NCBI GenBank assembly: GCA_027625915.1
Contig: JANTQA010000040.1
Span: forward strand, 434,001-498,000
DNA: 64,000 bases
Direction: 5' to 3'
From: Anaeramoeba flamelloides
Lineage: Eukaryota; Metamonada; Anaeramoebidae
The number at the start of each line of letters is the position of its first letter. Position 1 is the stretch's first letter. The translations under genes were made by a program, and so were the position numbers. Positions 33,346-47,366 of the stretch are shown here, piece by piece. Below the pieces are notes generated by a model. It made no database searches, was not told the origin of the DNA, and saw only the letters and a program-made list of their open reading frames with translations.

Positions 33346-35769
33346 AATTCTCCTTGGAAAAATATTACTTGGATTCAATAACTCTTTCAAGGGTGATTTT
33401 ATATATTATTTCAGTGTTAACACCTAAAATCATAGTCCTTAAACTCATTTTTTTTTTTTTTTTTTTGTTAGGGATTATTTTTTCATTTTTAGAATCTTGG
33501 ATATAAATAATAAAAACAAAAAGACAGGAAAAGAGGGGAAGAGAAAAAAGGATAAAAGTGATAATTTAATTTTCTGATTTTAAAATAGATCTTAATTGAC
33601 GGGATGGATTTTAACTTCTAGAATGTTTAAAAAAGTCATCATTATTAGCAAATGCTATTATTAAGATATTATCTTTTTTGTTTATATCATTGTTTTTTTT
33701 TTATTTAATTTGTGTAGATTGATTTTTTCCAATAATTTCTTTGCATTACATATTTATTGTGCCCACAGTAGAAATTCTTTGAATTTTCCAAAAGGTTTTT
33801 AGATGTTTTAGCTTTTGAAAAGCAATTGGAAAAATCTCATTTATTTCTGTTTAGAATTTGTGAATATTTAAACTATGTTTCATAAATTTTGACCCACTTT
33901 ATAATGTTAATGGATGTTGTTTTGAGGGTTTATTTCGGTATTCTTATCAATTAAATATTTTCAAATTTTTGGATCAGAATCTTTTTTTCGAATTCTGCAT
34001 TTTTTGTTATTTTTTTTCAAATTTTTGTTTTACTTTTTCCCTTTCTTTTTTTTTTTTGATAATATTTTCTTTTTCTTTTGTTTTCTTTTTGATACTTTTT
34101 TTTTTATTAAGATCATTTGGAAAAAAAAAAGATCTTTGAAAAGGCAAATAATCACTAATAAAATAGAGACATCAGTAATTACTTCTAAAATGAATTTGAC
34201 TGTTCAACAAAAAATACTGTTGCCAACTTTTTTTAAGTCAAAGTTTCATAATAAAAAATCGGTGATGTTCTTTTTCAAAAATTTAGATTCACTTTTTTTT
34301 AATTTTTGGTTTTTTTTAATTTTAATTTTTAAAATATCAGGTTTTTCTATATTCAGAATGATTTAAAAGTGAATTAAAAATTAGATTTAATTATTTGTTG
34401 TTCTTGAAGACTAAATGCTTGATTTTTTTAGATTTAGTATTCCAGATTTATAACAATTTTTGAAATGGTATTTATTTGGACTGATAGTGGAAGACCATAA
34501 TTCCTGGAATTACCCTCGTTATTGTTTATAGAATAATCTTATTTTGTTTAGATATAGTTTGTTCATGCCATATCTGAATTATTTTAGAGTCTTAAGATAG
34601 TTTTTAGTATTAATTAGAAGTTATCATTTTTTTGCAAAAATCCAACTGATACTTTTCCTTTGAATTAAATCTGTTCTTTAATTATTCAATATTTTTCATT
34701 TCATTCCAATATGACCTTTTTTCAAGAAAGCGGGGCAAATTTATATTAAAAAATATTTATTAAACTTAATTTCCAAAAAAAGTATTTAAATATCCAAAAT
34801 CATTAACCATCATTTATTGATTTTTGAGAATAATTCAATTTTTTTTAATGTACTGTATTACTTTTGTAAAAATATTAAATTTCCTGATCTCAGTTTTATC
34901 TGATGGTTTTTAGGGCTGAAAATAGGTATTTATAATATTCTTTTTGATTTAAAAAATCATTTTCATGACTTATTTAATCACAAAAAAATTTCAAATAGAG
35001 TTGGAAATGTATAACTACTTTTTATTGTTTAAAAAATAATTTGTACCTTTTCCATATTTCCAGTTTTTTATTGAAATTGGCCCTACATTGTTTTCAACAA
35101 AAAAAGTTTTGTTATTCTTTGTTTCATTTTTTGGAAATATTTCAATGAAGATATTGAAATAAATATCCTTAAGTCGCCTATCCAATAGGTGTTAATATTT
35201 AACTTGATTTAGTATTCCCAATTAATGAATACCATTACTGACACAGAAGATTTTTTATGGAAGGTGAAAAAAAAATGCCCCACTTTATTGGAAATACCTT
35301 ATTTTGATATTTTTGATCAAAAATCCGTGTTGTAATAAGTAATTCTATACAAAGGAGTTGTAGTGAAATTAATTGGTTCAACCCTTTAATGAATTTAAAA
35401 TTCATTTTATACTATTGGAATTAGTCAGATTAATCCAACTTCCATTGCCACCAAAAGCCATTTATATACTTTTTAAAACTTAGTATTGGTCTTTGTGTAT
35501 GAATAATATAAACACAGATATTTTTTTTTGATGATTAAATAACTTTTCAAAAGGTAATATTATTGAGATAGGATACTACTCTTAATCAATTTAATCTATC
35601 TCCAATTCTCAATGGGGAATTGTAAAAAATAATATATTTTATATCTTTACATAGTTATGGAATAATTATTTAATATTATCCCAATATATACGTATATTCA
35701 TCCAAGAATTATTTTTTGTTATCATTATTAATTATTCATAAATTTTTGGATAAAAAATATTTATTATCA

Positions 35770-36180
35770 AGTACTATGCTTCGACTTTGGGGTCTTTTGA
35801 GTTATTGTGTTATTTTATTTTTGCTACTAAAAAATATTTTTCATTCTGGATCAATTTTATTAAAAGTTACTTGTTTTCTTGGTAAAAAATGCAAAAAAAA
35901 AATAAATAAACTTGATCTTTGAATGAAAATTTTAATAAATAAATGACTTTAAGGGGTTTCCAAGTTCAATTTTTAATTTTAATGTATTTCAACTCTGTAA
36001 AAGTAACTATAAAAACTATTCTCCAAAGGTTTTTAAATTATATTGTGTTTATTGATTTTCAATGGGATTTATAAAATATTATAATTAATTTTAACTTGAT
36101 GGAAAAAAAGATACAGTGGGTAAATTAGTTGAATATTGAATATTTCTCATTTTTTTGTTAACAAAATCCACAGTGTGTAA
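35770..36180 (+). repeat. Diverged direct repeat, copy Q
   Basis: Partner of 32900-33345; see the landmarks given there. A frame at 35716-35922 overlaps it but begins without ATG and is not matched in copy P. Confidence 0.45.
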
Positions 36181-37723
36181 ATTTAATTGAGGTTGGAGAA
36201 ATATTTGGAGATGGGGGGTATACAGAATTTACCTGTTTTAACATTAAACCTAATACTTTAAATAATATTAATATTTTACCTTGCCCCAAGATATAACTTT
36301 ATTTTTTCTAAAAAATAATTATATATAAAAAAATATTCCATAAATTATCTTTCAATACGATCGATTCTTTTTAATTGGTAATTATTCGTGGAAATATGAA
36401 TAAATCACAGACATAATATGTTAATTTCTTGGATAAGACCAATTTATTAATTCATTTTTTTACAAATAAAAAAAAATGTAAAAAAAATTAAATTTTAATG
36501 AAAAAAGTCTTTTCAGGGTAAGGGGATTGTTGACAATTTTTTGATGCTTCGAAAAGATACTCTAATAAAGTTAAAAATAATCAATTTTTTTTTCAAGATC
36601 TAGTCATTTTCATAAGGAAAAATAAGGACAATACCAAATATAAACCTTCCCTGTTTATTTAAGATTCTACTTTTATTGAATTTTTTAGGTTTTGATAATA
36701 GATTGGAACTTGAAACAAAAAAATAAATTATTGTATAAAAAAATTTCAAAAAAAATACAAGAAACGAACAAAAAATTCTAAATTAACTGTTTTTTTAAAA
36801 TGAGAAAACTACCATTCAAAAATTTTTATATATTAGATTCTCCTCATCTTGAAAAACATTGGTTTAGTTCAGAATTGTTTGTTTGGTAAAATATTAAAGA
36901 TACAGTTAAAAAACAAATTTTATTTTTGAGAAAACAAATTCGAATTTTATAAGTTTAAATATTGTTTTATTTTCTTTTTTGTTTACTCAATTAAAATCAA
37001 GTGATTATATTCTTGAAACAACATAACATATGTTCTTGTCAAAGGACAGGTTAGACATGGCATTCTTTCTGAGGAAAATTTAGATTTGTAAAAAAAAAAA
37101 CGGAAAAAAATTTTTTCTACATTAAAATTACAAAAAAAATAGAATTTTTAACCAAAATTTGTTTTTTACAATTCAGAATAAAAAATTTCTTGAAAAAAAG
37201 TACACACACAATAGATTTTTGATAAATTAGGAAGTGGTATTTACTTTTGATAATAACTTTTCTTCAAAAGTTTCTTTTCAAAATTAGAATCATTCAGCTT
37301 TTTAAAATTGAAAAATTTAAAACAATAGTGACAAACTCTGAGAAGGTAAAAAAGGATTTCAAAAACTTTTCTATTTTCCTTCCAGATGTGTCTTCTTTTT
37401 GTTGTTCCAAGAGAAATTTAAAAAAGAAACAACTACAGATGTTTTCTCGAAATATCTTTTTCTTTAAATGATCTTCAAAAGTAAAGCAACTTGAAGGTTT
37501 CCCAAAAACTTTCGAAAAAACTCATTTCCAGAGTATAAAGAAACATTGAGCATATTTCAAATAGTAAGATAAATCTTTCCAATTTTTGCTTGTTAGCCAA
37601 ATGAACAAGAAGAATCTTAAAACAAAACAGAAAGAGAATTGGTAAGAACTTCAAATCTCAACAAATTTGAAACTCATTTTTTATATTTTGATTGATTTTA
37701 AAAAATAAATTTATTTTTTAAAA

Positions 37724-40700
37724 ATGTCTACCCAAATAATCAAAAATAGTTTGGAAACACAAGAAACAAAAAAAAGTTCCAAATATATGAAAAAATATAA
37801 AATTTGTATGCACTTTCTTTGTTTTAGTCCTTATTTGTTTTCTTTTTTTTGTAAATAAAACTCTTTTTAAAACTGTTTTTTCTTTTTTCAAATCGAAAAC
37901 AAAAAATAATAAAAACAAAATAAAGTCGAAAGGGAATATTTAGGCCCAGATCTTGACTTAAACGCAATCTCCAAACTTGAGTTAAAAAAGGACAAAACCA
38001 AACACCCTATTTATGTTGATTCAAAAGGCAATTATTACGATTTAAATTATTGCTTATTGGATTCTGAATCTCTTCAAACAGGCACCGGGGAGTGGGAATT
38101 CAGCACAAAAAAAACTGAAGAGAGTTCAAACAACCAAAACAATATTGAAGTTGATCCAGAATTAACAGAAAAAGAATTGCTCAACAAATTTGCACCAAAA
38201 AAAAGCGAAGAAATTTCTCCATTTCCACAGCCCGATCAATACGAAACATTCAATGAATTTGAACAAGCTATACTTGACTGGAAAAAAGAAACCGAAAAAG
38301 GGATTGGTTATTTACAAATCCCAAAGCCAATGGGCAGAACTTATTCCAGGCCTTATTTTGGCGGAACAGTAAGTTGAAATTTTTTTTTTCTTTTTGTTTT
38401 TTTGCTTGTTTTTCAGCAAACCCTTCGTTCTTTTCGACTTTTAAATTATTTATTTCTTTTTTTTTACTAATGGAAACCCCAAAATCTTACATTTCTTGAA
38501 CCTTTTATTAAATCAAAAATCAAAAGAGTAATACATCGGATCCAAAAAGTGATAGCAGGACAAGCGTTTCTTCAATTGGGAGTATAAGTGAAGGTAACAG
38601 AGGAAGTATGGATTCACGAGGATCGATTGGAAATCGTATGAGTACGACAGACAAAAACTTTTCCGATAACTCAACATCAAACTCGAGGTTTAGCGAACAA
38701 ATAGATCCCTTTGTAAGTCAAATTTTGAATAAGCGTCTGTTAAATTTTTTTCAAGACTAAACCAAAATTTCTATTTTTTTTTTCAATTTACGATTTTTTT
38801 TTCAATTTTTTTCAAACAATAATCACACAAACAAATAACAGAAACAAATGCCAAAAACAATGCCAGGAACAAATTTGTTAATGATTGAAAAAAACGAATG
38901 GCAAGATCAGTTAATACCCACCGAACCAGATCCTCTTTTTTATGACACACTTGAAGGTAAACCGATTTTCATATTTTCCCATTTTTTTATTAAAATTTTT
39001 TTATTTTTTAATTTGAGACAATTCGAAAAGAAGAATTAAAAAACCGTACCAATACTATTTGTTTCAAAATAAATTGAACAGAATTTTCATAAAGCTTTCC
39101 AAAAAAAGATTTTATAAATCTTGTAACTTTTCAAATTTTTAATATTCTAAAAACAAACTTAAATTATTAATTTCTTTTTTTACAATTTAGGAATTTTGAT
39201 GATTTATTTTAATTCTTGTTAGGTGATTTTTTAGGAAAGCTAAATGAAATTTTTGTTTCTTTTCATTTTGAAAGTAACAGACTTTTGAAATTTGTTTAAA
39301 TGAATTAACACCTTAAATCTTTGTCTGTGGGAATTATTTTCACTTTTCAAAAAATCAAATTTTTGATAAAATTTTGTTGTTTGATCTAATTGTGGTTGTA
39401 AATAGAAAATTTACAGAAAATGAATCTGTCAAACCTTCATTAATTTTTGAATTAAAAAAATTTCAATATTACGAACACACAACATTAAATTGACATTTGT
39501 AATTTTAGCTTTTTTTTAAAAAAAATATGAAAAAATAAACCAAAAAAGAAAAAGAATGAAAATGGGTTTTTTCAAAACTTCTCTTTGAAAACAAGAAATA
39601 AAGTAACTTTTTCCGTTAGAAAAAAAGAGACAAGAACATTGGTTTCTTGAGAGAGTTTTAAATCCGATTTTTTTCACTGAAAAATTAAATTTTGTTTTAT
39701 TTTTGATATCTTTCAAGCATTGGAAAGGATTTAAAGTTTCAAATAAAGTCATGGATAAAAGTTGGGGAATTCAAATATCAGGTGAGAAATGAAAAAAAAA
39801 AAAATAAAGAATTTTTTCCTGATTTCATAATCTCACAATTTCACAATTAAAAAAAAAATTTAAAAATTTTCCAAATTGATAACTTGTTTGAATAGTATTT
39901 CCATTCTGATCATTTTTCAAATATTCAAAATATTAGGTCAGTACAAATATTTCTCAAATTTGTCTTCAATCCGACAAAACGAATCTGAAACAATCCGATT
40001 TCAAAATTGATTGATTTTATTTTTAGAGATATAAACTTTCTATTTTACAACAATCCAATTTCTTGATTTCTTTGTAGATCTTTTTCTCTTGCTTCTAATT
40101 GTGTCATATAATTTTCAAAAAATGATGAATTTGAAACAAAAACAAAAAAAAAAAAAACTTCAAATTACAATTCCTTATATTAAGGAAATTTTAAAAACAA
40201 ACAATTCGGAAATTTGACCATCTATTCATATGGAAAAAAATTCATTTGAAATGTTAGAGATTAAATTCTAGCCCCCCCACTAATGTAATCCAGCTTTCTT
40301 TTTATTTCAAAAAAAATTCTCTCAAAAAATTTATCAAATAAGAGTAAAGCCATTTTTTATTACAAAAATTATTTTAAATATAATTAATCAAAGAGGACTG
40401 AACAGGAGTTGTCTCTTATAATAAAATGTACCAAAACGTGTATTAAAATTACACACGCTTCAAATCATAAAAATTGTTGGGATGTGAATAGAAAAAAGAA
40501 AAGTTTTATTTTTGTTGTAAAGTTAAAGAAATTGAAATTGATTTTTTTTTTTTCGGTTTTAATTTTTCAAAAATGGATATTTTAAATGCAATATTTTCAG
40601 GAAAATAAAAATAAAAAACCCATAAAATCAGTATTTTTAAACCAAAGGAACTGAAAAAAATGGAAACAGCACAACTGTAAAATGAAAAGTAAAACATAAT

Positions 40701-43700
40701 AATTAACAAATAATAATCTTTTTTAAAAATAATGAGAATTGGTAATGAATAAATTTTATTGAGTTGAAAAACAAGATTTTAAAACTAACAATTTTGAAAA
40801 TTTTAACTTTTTTAAATACAACAGTTTTATTTTATTTTCAAATTGTTTCGTGGTTATTTTCAAAACATGCATAAAAAAATAAAAAAACCAATTACCCTCA
40901 AACAATTTTTAATAATTAAAATAAATCAAAATAAAACAATAAAAACAATTTTATCCAAAAAAATTGCTAATATTAAAATAAATCATCAAAAAAAAACATA
41001 ATAATAAAACAAAAAAAAAAATAATAATAACAATAAAGAATATGAAAATGCGTATCTTAAATGGGGCGAAGCAGTGTTAAAAACAACTGAAATATTACCA
41101 CCACACCCATCACAATTTGTCGAAATGTTTGGATTAAAAACTGCATTAGAAATTGAAAAAAAAGAACAAGAAAGAAGCCGAAAAGAAAAGGCACGATTAT
41201 TTCAAGAGTCCATTGAGAAAAAAAAAAAAAAAACCACGATCACTGGGACAAACAATCATTTTATTTGGAGGCAAAGACTTGAAAGAGAATTACAATCCTC
41301 AATGAGTATTTCTGGAATTGAAGCACTTAATGATTTAATGCTAACAATCTATGGCAAAAGATATAAGACAATTTTAAAAGAAATTAAAGAAATCGAAGAA
41401 CAAAAACGAAAAAGGAAAGAATTACAAAACAAACAAATGGACGAAGAACAAGACGGCTCTAATACAAATTTAATGTTACAATTATCATTTAATCAAGATC
41501 AAACAACAAAGTTAGAAAATTTACTTGGGAAATCATTCTCAAGAACTGAATCAATATTGAATATTGAAGTACCAGTGCAACATAAAATATATGATGAAAT
41601 TGAGAGGCTATGGGAAATCATAAACAAAAACGAATCATATTTTAAATCCCAACTTCGTCCGTTAATTGGTAGATTTCATGGAAGACTGCCCAAGGACACC
41701 GAAATTCGATCTGGAACGAAAAAAAAAAAAACAGATGGAAACACCCGAGTAGGTATAATAAATACATCACTATCAACACTTAATCTAAGAAGAAAAGATT
41801 TAACTGGCCCCATGATCGCAAAGTCAATGAATTGCCCAAATATAATTAATAAAAAGATAGTGAATTTCCGTTTATTAGATTACCAATTAAATGACCCAAT
41901 AAAAATAAAAGAATTGAAAAATCCAAATATTAAAGATAAATTAAAATTTGATATTAAAATGATCGATCTGAATAATAGATTAGAAAACCTTGAAGCTCGA
42001 TGTAATCCTAAAATTTATTTAACAAATACCATTAAAGAGCAAAAAAAGAAAATATCACAAATTATCACGGAAGCGAAAAAATTATCCCTGATTCATATTA
42101 AAAAAATTTTATGTAATAACATGTTATTAGATGTTTTTAATAATACTTTAAATGAATATTTTTTTTATAAAAATAGAGAAGTTTCCTATATGCAATTATT
42201 TTTACAATTAATTAATCCTTATAATTTCTTTCAAATTCTGGATTTGTATATGGAATCTTCCAGTTTATTAACACATGCAAAGGTAAATAACTTTTCAATT
42301 TATATTATTTTATTTTTATTTATTTATATTATTAATATTTCTTAAAAAAATTTTGAAACAACTCTGATCCTTAAACTAAAATTGAAATCATGATTTTGAA
42401 AATTAAGCTTTTAAGAATAAAAAGAATTTTTTAAACAGAGAATTTTGAAATAATAATATCATTACAAAACTAAATTAAGTTTAAAATACTTCTAACAACT
42501 ATGTTTATTCTAGATGCTCTTTGGATTAGAAGTTACATATTTATTCACTTCAAAATTTTCTTTTTGACAGACAAAGTTTTTTATTAACACTAAATCCAAA
42601 ACAATAATATTTTTTACAAAAAGAAAAAAAAAATTTTAACTGCTTTGTAAATAATGACATGTTTTTGAAAAAATCAAAACATAATTTTTCAAGAAAAAAA
42701 AAATTAAAACAATGCAAAAAGGAGAGATTGATTTATTTTTAAGGAGAAAACAAATTTCCTATTTCTCTCAAGTGGAGAAAAATAAAGAAAAAAATAATTT
42801 AGAACTTCAAAAAGAAAAGAAGAAATTTTTTTAAATATTAATTTTTTAAATGCAAAGAAAAGTCATGTAAAATCTTAGAACCAATTTAAAAGAATCAATT
42901 TTTTTTAGTTTATCAATTATTTTTCATTTAAAAATCTAATTGATGGATTTTTTTTTGTTTTTTTTATAGTCAGAACTAATTACACCCCCAAGATTTAAAA
43001 AAATAAATCCCAGTGTAATGAAAACCGTGCAATCAAATCTATTCCAGTACAAGGTAACTGCTCTAGACAAATTTAAAGTTGATTTGAATCAAAACCATCA
43101 CCATTGTTTTGACCACGTTATATCTTCTTACATCCACCATTTATATAATCATTTTTCCCCCTTCAACTTTAATGTACGATAAAGAAAAAATAAAAAAAAG
43201 AAATGAACTATCAAAAATTAATAAAAAAAATAAAGTTCAAAAAAGTAAAAAGAAAAAAAAAAAACAATTCATAAAAGAATTTATCATTTATAAAAATTAA
43301 TGAGGCAAAATTGAAAAGATATTTCATTCGGGATTTAATAAGATATAGTTTGATCAAAAAAAATATGAAAATTATAAAATTGTATCTATTTTTCTTCTTC
43401 CCCCTTTTTTTTATTCAGAGAAATTTTTCAAAATTTACTCTCTTCTTTCAAGAAATAAAAAAAACAAATGTATTAAATTTTTTTTTCAGAAAAAATAATT
43501 GAAAATGAGAAATCTCGTTTTCATTGTTCTTTATCTTGAAAAAAAAAAAAAAAATTATTAACTATATTTTAATTTTAAAGATTTTTAGAAACGCTTAAAA
43601 AGATATTCTATTCGATAATAGTATTGAGTGTATTAAACACATTTTATTAGTTTACTCCACCCTATTCCCCTTCATATTATTTATTAAGAAAAAAAAATTA

Positions 43701-46700
43701 CTAACGTAAGAAAAAGAATATGATTCTAGAATTTTGAAAAAGGGTTGGGAAAAAAAACTTTTTTTGTTTTGTTTTTTTAAGAAAAATAAGAAATATATTC
43801 ACAAATCTTATTTCCAATTATATAAATATCAATAATTATACATCTTTCACAATAATTTCGATATTTTTTATTTTTTTCTAATTTCCAGTAATTAACACCA
43901 AAAATATTTTTAATTCTTTCTTGAATATTAAAAAATGGATGAGCATTGTTGATCAATAAACTAATAAAAAAAAAAAATACCAAAGATAATAAACTAAAAC
44001 AATTTTAATTTATTTCTGACATGAAAACTAAATTAAAAATCTATTAATTTGGGATTAAATTAAGAGTACAAATAGAAATTTGGATTTAGCTTAGTTAAAA
44101 AGGTTTATGTAATCCATTTTTTTGATCATAAGAGATTTATTAAAAATAGATTTGATTTGAAAAAAGAAAGGCCTTGAAATACTACAATTTTATGAAATAT
44201 AAGAATGTATTTCTTATTTTTTGCAAATAAATTTTTTGAAAAAATACACTTAAAAATTTTGAATTCTAAAGGATAAAAATGTTATTTAGTTTAGATTGGG
44301 GATGGAAAACGTCATTTAATTGTTTTTTTTGAAGGGGAATTTTCTTTGAAAAAATTTAAATCTTCGACAAACATCTGGATTTTTGGTACTAATTTCCATT
44401 AATGGAATTTACTTTTTAAGATTATTTATTTCCTATGGGTTTGGTAAAATTACAAATATACTCTTAAAAGAAAACCATTTATAACTTGGAAGTTTGGTAG
44501 TGGTTAGATTTTATCTTTTTTTACAAATTTCAAGAACAAGAAAAAGTGAATGAAACTTTTCATACCTTAGAAAGAATCGTTTGATTTCGATTTTGGTTTT
44601 TAAAAATGGTTGTGTTTGGTGATATGTATTCTTCTCTTTACAGAAAAAAAGAATTTGTGTTTTTTCAGAAAAGGGTTGCTTCGTTTTAAATTAAATTTAT
44701 TGTTTAAAAAATAATCAAATTATTTGCTTTCTTTGTTCCAATTCCCAAGAAAAAAACAAGGAAAATCACTCTTATTGACTGATCTTTAAATTATTTTGAT
44801 TTTAGAAACTAAAAAATAATATAATGTTGAAAATATATTTATTGTTTTTTTCAATTTTCAACTAAAAATTCTGGATGTTTGTTGAACCCAAATAGCGAAT
44901 CAAGAATTAAATTAAACTATATTTGAATTGAATTTAGGTGTCTCTATTCATTAAAACAAAATTTTCAAAAAGATAACTTGGCTCTGTATATTAAAACCTA
45001 CAATCAAAGTGTACATGAATCTATGAACAATGGTAATTGCAACATATAAAATAAATTGCTAAACCTTTATTGAAATCTCAACAAAATTAAAAATACAAAA
45101 AAAAAATTAAAATATCTAATAACCATTTTAAATTTTATTAGTCATAAACAAAAATTAATATTTTTTTTAAAAAATTTATTATATTTTCTTTCATTAAAAT
45201 AATTTAGTATTCTTATTTCTGAAAAAAAAAGAAAAATGAAAAAATAATATACATATTATTATTAACAATAAGAGAAAAAAAAATCATAGAGTCTATATAT
45301 TTGTGTGTGTGTGTGCGTGTGCGTGTGTGTCAAAGAAAAAGAAAAAGAAATCAAAAAAAAAAAAAAAAATACAAAGATAAACAAAGAAATATTAAAAATA
45401 TTAAATTTTTAACAATATTTTATCTCATTTCTTAATTTGCTTTTAAACCATTCATATATCGATTCAAATTAATTCTATTAATAAAATAAAAAAAAAAAAA
45501 AAATTAACAATTAATGATTAAAAACAATAATCAAATGTATAGTTAGCATCTTTTGTTTGTGAGGCTTTACAATCTGCCAGCTTTAAAGAAATCCTAGAAA
45601 TGTATATCAAAAAAAAAAAATTAAAATGCTTATATTTAATTGCCTATTCTCTGAATTTTTTTAAAAAGATCCCGATCTCGATTTATCCATATCAACCAGA
45701 AATCTCTGAAATAGCCAAGCAAATATTAAATAATAATATTTCCAAAATTGAAAAAAATATTTTTGTTCATTATTATATAACAATAATTTTACAATCAATT
45801 CAAAATTCCGAAAGTTCTATGGCGTATGTATCGGTAACAACCCATATTAAAGAAATGCTCGATAAAATTAAAGTGTCATTTGCCAAGTTATGCCGAAAGA
45901 ATAAAAAATTCCTATCAGAATCAATATTTAAGGGGATTTCTTGTAGGTCATCAAAATTATCTGCATATTTCACGTTCATGTTAATTTATTTATTAAAAAT
46001 CAACGATCAGAAGTTATTAGATCTATTAAAATCATCTAAAACTGGGTTGATTGAAAAAATTAGACAATTATCAAAAACCAAATTCCAACATGTCAGGTTT
46101 GCCTGTTCGCAATTTTTCGAAATAATGAAAGAAAATGACATTTGGAGAGAGCATATTTTTAAAACATTAACTGTCAATGATAACATCTTTTTAAAGGATT
46201 TCACCCCGCCACCAAAGCCGGTCAGATTAGACGAAGAAGAAAAAGTACAGCCACCATTTATTTCAGAGCTGATTCATAATTTCTTAATTGAGTGTTATGA
46301 TAAATTTGATAAAAAAAAGGAATTCTATGTCCTGACGCCCAATCTGTTTTTCATTTTATTGTCACATCTCGAAAAGATGATTGCTGAAAAGTATTCCAAT
46401 AATGTTTTACAATTAATTTCAAGCCTAATGCTTAAAATAATAACCACCTTCTATAACTTGGGGAAAATTGAAAACGGGAAGGCCAACACTGCAAGTAAAA
46501 AAATGAAGGCCAGCAAAACCTCCAAAATAATAATTGATTACAGAATCATCATGAAATTGATGAAGGCAATTAAAAACCTTTCGTCCAACCACGACATTGT
46601 GCAATCCAATTTGTTAATCATTATTTCAAAACTAGTAAGAAGAGATGAAATCTTTTCATTAATAAAAAAAGATGAAACCTTCTTTTATGACTTGCACGCA

Positions 46701-47366
46701 ATCACGAGGGATGCCAAAAGTCCCTGTTTGGCAAAACATGCCTGGAAGCTCTTCGAGGAGTGTGTTTACTATCATGGCGGCCTGATCGACCTCTGGAAAA
46801 ATAACAAAATCTTAATTTCCTTTTTCGAATTGCTGAACTCCAGAACAATTTACGTTCTCATTTATGCCCTGCAATCCTTTTATAAAATCTTCGATATGGC
46901 GGACCATGAAATCCGAAGATTTGAAAAGGGCAAATACGCAACCAGAACCAGTGAAAAGGATTCCTTGAAGTCAATGGAAAAGGATTTGAAATTGCTCGCA
47001 AGCATCTTTGATGAAAAATTTGTATTTGTCAAATTGAATATGATCTATCAGGGCAGTGGCAAATCCGAATCCGGCATGGTTTTTGTTAATCTTGCAAAAA
47101 TGTATAACGAAATTATCAACAACCCCATCTTCAATAAAGTTCATAAAAAGGCCATTAAAAAGGAGGAATATAAAGATGGTTTAATCTTTTTTGACAACTA
47201 TATTAATGGATTTTCCGAAAACTCTAAAAAAAAGAAAAAAAAAGATTTAAAGCCTAGTTTCCTATCGAAAGGGAAAATTTTTACTACTCAGAAAAAGGGT
47301 AAAGTTATTAAAAAGCCTCCTAAAAAGGAAAAGAAAAAATCTTCAAAGAAAAAATCTAAAAAATAA
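37724..47366 (+). CDS. ARM-like scaffold protein, 1319 aa, seven exons (possible ScaA relative)
   Basis: Exons joined by eye: 37724-37805, 37944-38368, 38527-38712, 38842-38956, 41039-42282, 42970-43053, 45543-47366. All introns are GT-AG, the phases fit (1, 0, 0, 1, 0, 0), and the total is 3960 nt ending in TAA. The N-terminal part contains two copies of a motif: DQYETFNEFEQAILDWKKE (exon 2) and LFYDTLEEYENAYLKWGEAV (exons 4-5), each near prolines. Between them is a serine-rich linker (RTSVSSIGSISEGNRGSMDS) likely to be phosphorylated. Exon 5 has a charged coiled-coil-like region (LKEIKEIEEQKRKRKEL). Exons 5-7 encode several hundred residues of helical, leucine-rich ARM/HEAT-type sequence, and the C-terminus is poly-lysine. 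Overall it resembles the amoebozoan Ras-pathway scaffold Sca1/ScaA as I remember it, but that is a weak recollection. Splice sites are strong, the function is not. Confidence 0.82.
38957..41038 (+). other. 2.1-kb intron 4 of the scaffold gene
   Basis: Begins GTAAACCG and ends ACAATAAAG. It splits the second YxTLEEYExAYLKW motif exactly after its E. It contains only AT-rich sequence; the reverse-strand frame at 39516-39752 has no supporting motif. Introns 5 (42283-42969) and 6 (43054-45542) of the same gene are also long, while introns 1-3 are 129-158 nt. Confidence 0.75.
43054..45542 (+). other. 2.5-kb intron 6 of the scaffold gene
   Basis: Begins GTAACTGCTC and ends AAATGTATAG. It includes a (TG)n tract at about 45301-45330 and long A runs. 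A lysine-rich frame at 43109-43300 could be mistaken for an exon, but direct joining of exons 6 and 7 keeps phase 0 and gives continuous helical sequence. Confidence 0.65.

Larger units (their letters stand above)
32328..37723. other. Intergenic between BTB and scaffold genes
   Basis: AT-rich with several T runs (33449-33467, for example). It holds the diverged direct repeat pair 32900-33345 and 35770-36180. The frame at 34004-34366 is F-rich, has no ATG start and follows T tracts, so I read it as chance. The last 20 bases before the start at 37724 are A/T-rich, as for other genes here. Confidence 0.5.

Noticed and set aside
34004-34366. 120-codon open frame
   Set aside because: Phenylalanine runs from T tracts, no ATG start, no motif, not near splice-like signals in phase.
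39180-39260. GATGATTTATTTTAATTCTTG as a YADDL-type reverse-transcriptase relic
   Set aside because: Only one short motif, with no flanking reverse-transcriptase sequence; chance is likely in AT-rich DNA.
43109-43300. Lysine-rich frame as an extra exon of the scaffold gene
   Set aside because: Starts without ATG, contains no suitable acceptor and donor in phase, and joining exons 6 and 7 directly already works.
45301-45330. (TG)n tract as a telomere remnant
   Set aside because: Units are irregular TG/CG dinucleotides, not a telomeric word, and lie inside an intron.
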